A stretch of DNA of 55,188 nt from Candidatus Peribacteria bacterium (GTDB taxonomy: Bacteria > Patescibacteriota > Gracilibacteria > UBA1369 > 2-02-FULL-48-14): positions 1 through 55,188 of the forward strand of contig CALRGE010000009.1 in the NCBI GenBank assembly GCA_943357175.1. The letters are read 5' to 3'. Both the position numbers and the translations under genes were made by a program. Shown here one piece after another: positions 50,518-55,188 of the stretch; position 1 is the first letter of the stretch; every line of letters begins with the position of its first letter. Below the pieces are notes generated by a model. It did no database searches. It was not told the origin of the DNA and saw only the letters and a program-made list of their open reading frames with translations.

Positions 50518-51045
50518 CTAGGGCGCTTCTTCGACTTCTTCTTCATCTTCTACCTTATCTTCTTCGTATAAAATCATTGCTTTCTTTGTAAGTTCAGCTT
50601 TTGAACAATCAATTTCACTACAATTAATGGAATCTTGTATGCAATTTTCATTTTCAAGCTCTAATGAGTTATAAATATTGATTGCCTGGAGGGCCTTCTT
50701 ACACCAAAAATCAGTAGTTACTAAAATTTCCGCATCATCTTTGTTAAATTTCCATTCACCATCTGTTTCGTCATCAATAAATATGCCGACTCCATAGCCG
50801 TCAAAAGAATCTTCATCCATTGATTCGTCTGTTACCGCTTCAAGATTTGTGTAGGGTACCTTTTCAATTATTACCTGCGCATCTACTAAATCTAGATTAA
50901 AATTTTCACCGTTATCATTATCGAGCAAGCTTGCAACTTTTTCTGAACAAGCTGAAATAATCAAAAAAGGCAAAAGGCTAAGTGCTCTAGAAATTCTAGT
51001 AGTAGCATTTGTTGATTCGAAATTTTTTTGATCGATTCTGTTCAT
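50518..51045 (-). CDS. Lipoprotein of unknown function
   Basis: From ATG 51045 (175 aa) a long N-terminus leads to a hydrophobic stretch and lipobox (SLLPFLIISACSEK). The mature part is very acidic (DESMDEDSFDGYG, the C-terminal EDKVEDEEEVEEAP) with four Cys (NCIQDSINCSEIDC), so disulfides outside the cytoplasm are likely. The frame is open to 51081 (12 more residues), but the extra segment would push the signal peptide even further in. Function unknown. It is divergent from the phase-variable-type promoter region. Confidence 0.7.
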   Translation of the reverse strand: MNRIDQKNFESTNATTRISRALSLLPFLIISACSEKVASLLDNDNGENFNLDLVDAQVIIEKVPYTNLEAVTDESMDEDSFDGYGVGIFIDDETDGEWKFNKDDAEILVTTDFWCKKALQAINIYNSLELENENCIQDSINCSEIDCSKAELTKKAMILYEEDKVEDEEEVEEAP

Positions 51046-51137
51046 AGTTTCGAAAAATAAAGGAATATTTAATGTTCCCATGAGGGTGATAATAGAGCAA
51101 TAGGAATTCGTACTATTTATTTACATAAGATTCTTAT

Positions 51138-51166
51138 TTGACAGATGGGGGGGGGTATGTTATAAT
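51138..51166 (+). promoter_or_regulatory. Consensus promoter with a G9 tract in the spacer (candidate phase-variable switch)
   Basis: Perfect TTGACA (51138-51143) and perfect TATAAT (51161-51166) are separated by 17 bp that include nine consecutive G residues (51147-51155). At this tract length spacing is optimal; gain or loss of G would detune it. Confidence 0.7.
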
Positions 51167-51194
51167 TCCCTGATTAATTAATAACACAAATCAT

Positions 51195-51758
51195 ATGTCA
51201 GAAACAGTAAAAAGTACGCCGGAAGTATCTCCTGAAATTAAGCTAACCGATGTTGAGTCAATGTATTATTCCATACAAAATGCCAGGCGCTCAATTGATT
51301 CTATGACTCCTGCGCTTGAGGGAAAACCACTTTTTATAAAGTCTAAAAATGGAAGTGAATATTGGTTCAGAGTAAGAACTGATTCAGTTCAAATACATAA
51401 AAAGGGGGCGGATGGAAAATATTCAGCAGATGATTACATTACAATATCCGGAGTCAAACAAATTCCGAGCCCAGATAAAGTAATGGCATTATCCCAACCA
51501 CCCAGAACTCTTACTTTAACACTTTCATTGACTGAAGGTGGTGAAACTAAACGGATTGCAGGTGTATCTTGTATTAAAGATGCATGTGTAGGCTCTGGAA
51601 CTGAATTAATCAAATCAAAAATCAGTGTTTTGCTTGATGGAATGGTTGGTGGAGAAGCAGATAGAATACAAAGCCAAGCTCAACAGAAGATAGATCTAGA
51701 AGCTAAAGAAAGAGAGGCTGAATGGAAAGCTACTACAGAAAAAATAAAAAACTTTTAA
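51195..51758 (+). CDS. Hypothetical protein A under the G-tract promoter
   Basis: 187 residues, no signal peptide, no membrane helix. The middle is a compact alpha/beta region (FIKSKNGSEYWFRVRTDSVQ, DYITISGVKQIPSPDKVMAL, TLTLTLSLTEGGETKRIAGV). The tail is a charged helix ending KEREAEWKATTEKIKNF. The family is unknown. The next gene ends in a similar helix and KVKNF, so the two proteins may share a docking signal or common origin. The leader is about 22 nt. Confidence 0.7.
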   Translation: MSETVKSTPEVSPEIKLTDVESMYYSIQNARRSIDSMTPALEGKPLFIKSKNGSEYWFRVRTDSVQIHKKGADGKYSADDYITISGVKQIPSPDKVMALSQPPRTLTLTLSLTEGGETKRIAGVSCIKDACVGSGTELIKSKISVLLDGMVGGEADRIQSQAQQKIDLEAKEREAEWKATTEKIKNF

Positions 51759-51759
51759 A

Positions 51760-52140
51760 TTGGATGAGAATTCACTTCAAAATTTGGATGATGAGATAGC
51801 AAATATGCAAGCAAGTGAGGAACTCTTAACACTTACTGCTACTGAAAAAGCGATAATAAATGAGTATAAAAGCTTGATTAAAATCATGCCTGCAGAGCAA
51901 ACGGAAGGTGGTTTTTTTTATAATATACATGGCTTTTTAATTGATGAAGTTCAGGTAATAATTGCAGATAAAAAGCCGATAAGAATAATTAAAGATGATT
52001 GCGATGTGAAAATAGATGTAGAGTTAATTTTAAATTTATTGAGAAAAATTCAAGGACTTTCAGCAAAATTCATAATGGATTTCAAGAAGAAAGAAGCAGA
52101 GCAAAAAAAACTAGATTTGGAAAAAGTTAAAAACTTTTAG
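51760..52140 (+). CDS. Hypothetical protein B, partner of protein A
   Basis: 126 residues starting with TTG one nt after the stop of protein A, so coupled expression is likely. It is helical and acidic, with a central segment FFYNIHGFLIDEVQVIIADK. The tail KKKEAEQKKLDLEKVKNF resembles that of protein A. Function unknown. The last 14 nt overlap the convergent Fur-family gene. Confidence 0.65.
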   Translation: MDENSLQNLDDEIANMQASEELLTLTATEKAIINEYKSLIKIMPAEQTEGGFFYNIHGFLIDEVQVIIADKKPIRIIKDDCDVKIDVELILNLLRKIQGLSAKFIMDFKKKEAEQKKLDLEKVKNF

Positions 52141-52546
52141 TAATGTTCAGAAGTTTTTGTGATACATTACAAGACTCGCAAACTCCATGAAGTGTTGTGG
52201 CAACCTTGTTGATTTTGAAGTTTGAATGAGGTGAAATGCAGGAAGTGCAGATATTTATTGTCGGATATGTGAGATTTTGGATTCCGCCACATTTTTCGCA
52301 AACGAAATGATGGTGAGGTTCTCGATAGATCTCGAAAAAATTTATGTTTGAGTCATTTTTGATGCTTGAGATTTTTTTAAGTGACTCAAGTTGAGCTAGG
52401 TTACGGTAAACTGTTGCGAGGCTCAGTTTTGGATGGATTTTTCTAAGGCGACGGTGGATTTCAGGTGCTTCAATATGACCATCGTCATTCTTCAGAATTT
52501 CGAGGATTGCATCGCGTTGCCGACTGTATCTTGGCTTTTTTGTCAT
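52127..52546 (-). CDS. Fur-family metal-dependent transcriptional regulator
   Basis: 139 aa. The winged helix has YSRQRDAILEILKNDDGHIE and LSLATVYRNLAQLESL (recognition helix). The metal region PHHHFVCEKCGGIQNL carries the His cluster and first CxxC. Two more CxxC pairs follow (CTSC, CESC). The domain order is normal, but iron, zinc and peroxide sensing cannot be told apart. It is divergent from sufBCD and probably regulates it. TATAGT (52559-52554) lies 7 nt before the ATG, so the mRNA is leaderless. Confidence 0.92.
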   Translation of the reverse strand: MTKKPRYSRQRDAILEILKNDDGHIEAPEIHRRLRKIHPKLSLATVYRNLAQLESLKKISSIKNDSNINFFEIYREPHHHFVCEKCGGIQNLTYPTINICTSCISPHSNFKINKVATTLHGVCESCNVSQKLLNITKSF

Positions 52547-52553
52547 TTATGTT

Positions 52554-52564
52554 ACTATAATAGT
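52554..52564. promoter_or_regulatory. Inverted repeat over the -10 box of the Fur-family gene
   Basis: ACTAT-A-ATAGT, a perfect 5-1-5 palindrome covering the minus-strand -10 hexamer. Binding here would block the regulator's own promoter. Confidence 0.45.
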
Positions 52565-52596
52565 CATTTAACCTTAAAAGGCAAGTCTAAATAGTA

Positions 52597-52625
52597 TTGA
52601 TTCCTACTTAGTTTAAGTGTAGAGT
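52597..52625 (+). promoter_or_regulatory. sufBCD promoter with embedded inverted repeat
   Basis: TTGATT (52597-52602), 17-bp spacer, TAGAGT (52620-52625), 10 nt before the sufB ATG. The spacer holds ACTTA-GTT-TAAGT (52606-52618), a 5-3-5 inverted repeat well placed for repression. Confidence 0.5.
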
Positions 52626-52635
52626 CGCGGTACTT

Positions 52636-54078
52636 ATGATTTCAGATACAAAAATCATCGAGAAGAAGCTGAAAAGCGACTATAAATACGGCTTTGTTAG
52701 TAATATTGAAGCTGATGAGGCACCTAAAGGTCTAAATGAAGATATTATAAGGTTTATTTCATCGAAAAAATGTGAGCCGGCTTGGTTGCTTGAGTTTCGT
52801 TTGAAGGCTTTTAGGAAATGGACTGAAATGGTTGCGCCGGTTTGGGCAAATGTTAGTTTTCCTGAAATCGATTTTCAGGAAATTATTTATTACAGCGCGC
52901 CAAAAAATAAGAGTTTGAAGAGTCTTGATGAGGTTGATCCTGAAGTTCGTGCGACATTTGAAAAACTAGGAATTCCACTTTGGGAACAGAAAAAGTTGAG
53001 TGGGGTTGCTGTGGATGCTGTTTTAGATAGTGTTTCTGTTGCTACGACTTTCAAGGCAGATTTAGCTAAGTTGGGAATTATTTTTTGCTCATTCAGTGAG
53101 GCGGTTCAGGAATATCCTGATTTGGTGAAGAAGTATCTGGGTAGCGTTGTTCCGAGTGCTGATAATTTTTATGCAGCTTTGAATGCGGCAGTTTTTACGG
53201 ATGGTTCATTCTGTTACATTCCAAAAGGTGTGAGATCTCCGATGGAGCTTTCAACTTATTTCAGAATAAATGCAGCGAAGACTGGGCAGTTTGAGAGGAC
53301 ATTGATTGTGGCGGATGAAGGGGCATATGTTAGCTATTTGGAAGGTTGCACGGCGCCGATGCGAGATGAAAATCAGTTACATGCTGCAGTTGTGGAGATT
53401 GTTGCGTTGGAAAATGCTGAGGTGAAATATTCGACTGTACAAAATTGGTATCCGGGAGATGCCGAGGGCCGAGGTGGTATTTATAATTTTGTTACCAAGC
53501 GAGGCCATTGCGTTGGTGCCAATTCGAAAATTTCATGGACACAGGTTGAAACTGGCTCCGCAATTACATGGAAATATCCTAGTGTGATTTTGACGGGTGA
53601 TAATAGCGTTGGTGAATTTTATTCGATTGCGATGACGAATCATTATCAACAGGCGGATACTGGAACGAAGATGATTCATATTGGTAAAAACACAAAATCT
53701 CGAATTATTTCTAAGGGAATTTCTGCTGGGCGTTCTGCAAATACATATCGTGGACAGGTTAAAGTTTTGAAAAGTGCGAGTGGGGCGAGAAATTTCACTC
53801 AATGCGATTCGCTTTTGATTGGAAAAGATTGCCAGGCTCACACCTTCCCCGAGATGTCAGTACAAAATAGAACTTCAACAGTTGAACACGAGGCATGCAC
53901 ATCTAAAATTGGTGAAGATCAGATTTTTTATTGCAATCAGCGTGGAATTTCTTCAGAGGAAGCGACTTCAATGATTGTGAATGGATTTTGCAGAGAGGTA
54001 TTCAAAAAACTTCCGTTGGAATTTTCAGTGGAGGCGGAGCGACTTTTATCAATAAGCCTAGAAGGCAGTGTTGGATAA
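52636..54078 (+). CDS. sufB: Fe-S cluster assembly scaffold protein SufB
   Basis: Core scaffold of the SufBCD complex that builds Fe-S clusters. The 480-aa protein shows [12 protein letters not shown] near 50, the beta-helix core, [20 protein letters not shown] near 235, and the C-terminal [32 protein letters not shown] with the conserved Cys and Glu involved in sulfur transfer. The N-terminal CxxC pairs of some SufB are absent. Length is normal. TAATG overlap with sufC. Confidence 0.97.
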   Translation: MISDTKIIEKKLKSDYKYGFVSNIEADEAPKGLNEDIIRFISSKKCEPAWLLEFRLKAFRKWTEMVAPVWANVSFPEIDFQEIIYYSAPKNKSLKSLDEVDPEVRATFEKLGIPLWEQKKLSGVAVDAVLDSVSVATTFKADLAKLGIIFCSFSEAVQEYPDLVKKYLGSVVPSADNFYAALNAAVFTDGSFCYIPKGVRSPMELSTYFRINAAKTGQFERTLIVADEGAYVSYLEGCTAPMRDENQLHAAVVEIVALENAEVKYSTVQNWYPGDAEGRGGIYNFVTKRGHCVGANSKISWTQVETGSAITWKYPSVILTGDNSVGEFYSIAMTNHYQQADTGTKMIHIGKNTKSRIISKGISAGRSANTYRGQVKVLKSASGARNFTQCDSLLIGKDCQAHTFPEMSVQNRTSTVEHEACTSKIGEDQIFYCNQRGISSEEATSMIVNGFCREVFKKLPLEFSVEAERLLSISLEGSVG

Positions 54079-54863
54079 TGCTTAAAATTAAAAATTTAAA
54101 AGTTTCGGCGGAGAAAAAACAAATTCTGAAAGGAATTGATTTAGAGGTTGGAAAAGGTGAAGTGCATGTGATTATGGGTCCGAATGGATCTGGAAAAAGT
54201 ACTCTTTCGATGGTTCTTGCCGGGAAAGAAGGCTACAAAGTTGAGAGCGGAAGCGTATCGTTTAAAGGCGGAGATTTACTTGAGTTGAAGCCGGAGGAGC
54301 GTGCCAGAGCTGGAGTATTTTTGGCATTTCAGTATCCAGTAGAAATTCCGGGTTTGAGTAATTTTAATTTCTTGAAGATTGCTGTTAATGAGCTAAGAAA
54401 AAGTCGTGGACTTGATACTCTAGATTCAGTTGAGTTTAGAGATTTGGTAGATGAAAAAAGAAAGATTGTAAAACTTGATGAAGAACTTTTGGAGAGACCA
54501 TTGAACGAAGGATTTTCCGGAGGTGAAAAAAAACGAAATGAGATTTTACAGATGGCTTTGCTTGAACCTGAGTTGGCGATTTTAGATGAAACGGATTCAG
54601 GCTTAGATATTGATGCGTTGAAAACAATTGCGAAAGGAATTAATAAACTTCGAAGCAAAGATAATTCAATTATTCTGGTGACTCACTATCAAAGAATTTT
54701 GGATTATATCGTGCCTGATTTTGTACATGTTTTGTACAAAGGAAGAATTATAAAATCTGGAGATAAAAATCTTGCTAAAGAGCTCGAGAAAAAGGGTTAT
54801 GATTTTGTGAAAGATGAATGGGAGGAAAGAGAAAAAGCCAAAAAGTTGATTTCATTAAAATGA
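54078..54863 (+). CDS. sufC: Fe-S cluster assembly ATPase SufC
   Basis: ABC-type ATPase that drives conformational change in SufBCD. From ATG 54078 (261 aa): Walker [33 protein letters not shown] (Q-loop), signature [21 protein letters not shown], Walker [14 protein letters not shown] and the H-loop VTHYQR. The frame is open to 53931, but those codons overlap sufB and carry no homology. The start overlaps the sufB stop by one base. Confidence 0.97.
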   Translation: MLKIKNLKVSAEKKQILKGIDLEVGKGEVHVIMGPNGSGKSTLSMVLAGKEGYKVESGSVSFKGGDLLELKPEERARAGVFLAFQYPVEIPGLSNFNFLKIAVNELRKSRGLDTLDSVEFRDLVDEKRKIVKLDEELLERPLNEGFSGGEKKRNEILQMALLEPELAILDETDSGLDIDALKTIAKGINKLRSKDNSIILVTHYQRILDYIVPDFVHVLYKGRIIKSGDKNLAKELEKKGYDFVKDEWEEREKAKKLISLK

Positions 54864-55188
54864 AAAAAGAATTTTTAGTTCTGGATTGCCTTAGTGGCTC
54901 ACACTCATACACGCTCGAAGAAAATTCCGAGCTTGAATTGGTGATAATTCAAGAAGAATCTTGTGAAAGTTCTATCGAAGTGACTTTAAAAAAATGCAGC
55001 CGTTTGAAAATTTTCACGTTTTGTTTGGGTGGGAAAATCAAAAATAGTTTGAAAATTAATTTGAGTGGAGAGGCTGCAACTGCGTCGCTGTTCGGTCTTA
55101 CAATTGGTGGAGGGAATGAGATTATGGAGAATCACATTTTCATGCGCCATGAGCTTGGTCACACTGAAAGTAATCAAACTTATAAGTC
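54860..55188 (+). CDS. sufD: Fe-S cluster assembly protein SufD, N-terminal part (cut by window end)
   Basis: The gene starts in an ATGA overlap with sufC and stays open to the end of the window (109 codons seen). It is a beta-helix protein: [20 protein letters not shown] and [19 protein letters not shown] match SufD (H...H-xx-SNQ-YK). SufD lacks the SufB catalytic residues and pairs with it in the scaffold. The visible N-terminal part is shorter than in E. coli SufD. Cotranscribed with sufBC. Confidence 0.88.
   Translation, partial: MKKEFLVLDCLSGSHSYTLEENSELELVIIQEESCESSIEVTLKKCSRLKIFTFCLGGKIKNSLKINLSGEAATASLFGLTIGGGNEIMENHIFMRHELGHTESNQTYK

Noticed and set aside
53931-54077. N-terminal extension of SufC
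   Set aside because: The extra codons overlap sufB in another frame and carry no family similarity; ATG 54078 overlaps the sufB stop as expected.
1-55188. Recoding of TGA as glycine or tryptophan, as in some CPR lineages
   Set aside because: TGA ends many genes at the expected place, including ATGA/GTGA overlaps (polX-rsmE, sufC-sufD), and no conserved gene needs TGA to be read through.
1-55188. CRISPR array or regularly spaced repeats
   Set aside because: No repeat-spacer pattern is visible; the PKD genes are repetitive only at protein level.

Overview
The window is about 55 kb of AT-rich, tightly packed bacterial DNA carrying core genes, many small unrecognised proteins and almost no catabolic genes. 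It looks like a Patescibacteria/CPR genome: lineage-type surface proteins (VirB2-like pilin modules, PKD repeats, YtxH), few Shine-Dalgarno sequences, and fragments of pathways rather than whole ones. TGA works as an ordinary stop, including in ATGA and GTGA gene overlaps, so the UGA-glycine lineages (Gracilibacteria/Absconditabacteria) are unlikely. The placement is inference.

Layout. 1-4.2 kb: bL27, a one-domain alkylguanine transferase, an M23 peptidase with coiled coils, tRNA-Gln and a YibE/F membrane protein. 4.2-4.8 kb has no long ORF but holds a broken zinc-ribbon/HTH transposase relic, a 17-bp imperfect direct repeat and a compact promoter-terminator unit that looks like a small RNA. 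4.8-13.1 kb: YbaK-like deacylase, Gdt1-like transporter, FkbM methyltransferase, MscL, UppP, YgjP-like protease, aquaporin and several unknowns. 13.1-18.6 kb: one plus-strand run of PolX (with an eroded PHP domain), three rRNA methyltransferases (RsmE, RsmG, RlmE), a lipoprotein and an aspartase/fumarase-family enzyme.

18.6-27.6 kb is the most unusual block: four minus-strand genes in one tight operon. Two proteins each have three tandem two-helix VirB2-like modules, one 1647-residue protein joins a single such module to about ten PKD-like domains, and one has three membrane helices plus six PKD domains. A strong promoter drives it, divergent from secE-nusG. I read it as a cell-surface or pilus-like apparatus.

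27.7-33.7 kb: secE-nusG, a lipoprotein, an HNH protein, rplK-rplA with an L1 operator, dut and tmk. 33.7-38.2 kb: a ~1220-codon FAD/NAD-binding protein gene split by a one-base frameshift, an aberrant tRNA-like gene with an 8-nt anticodon loop, and a cluster of tiny ORFs. 38.3-42 kb: folD-purF-purD. 42-48.4 kb: an unknown three-gene operon, YtxH protein, Maf, bS20 with a Lys/Ala tail, and a Pif1 helicase fused to a WYL domain. 48.5-52.1 kb: lipoproteins, DUF1801, tRNA-Met, and two unknown genes behind a perfect promoter whose spacer contains nine G residues, a candidate phase-variable switch. 52.1-55.2 kb: a Fur-family regulator divergent from sufB-sufC-sufD (sufD cut by the window end).

Expression logic: many genes have a good -10 hexamer only 6-11 nt before the start codon, so their mRNAs should be leaderless or nearly so. 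I used this to choose several starts.
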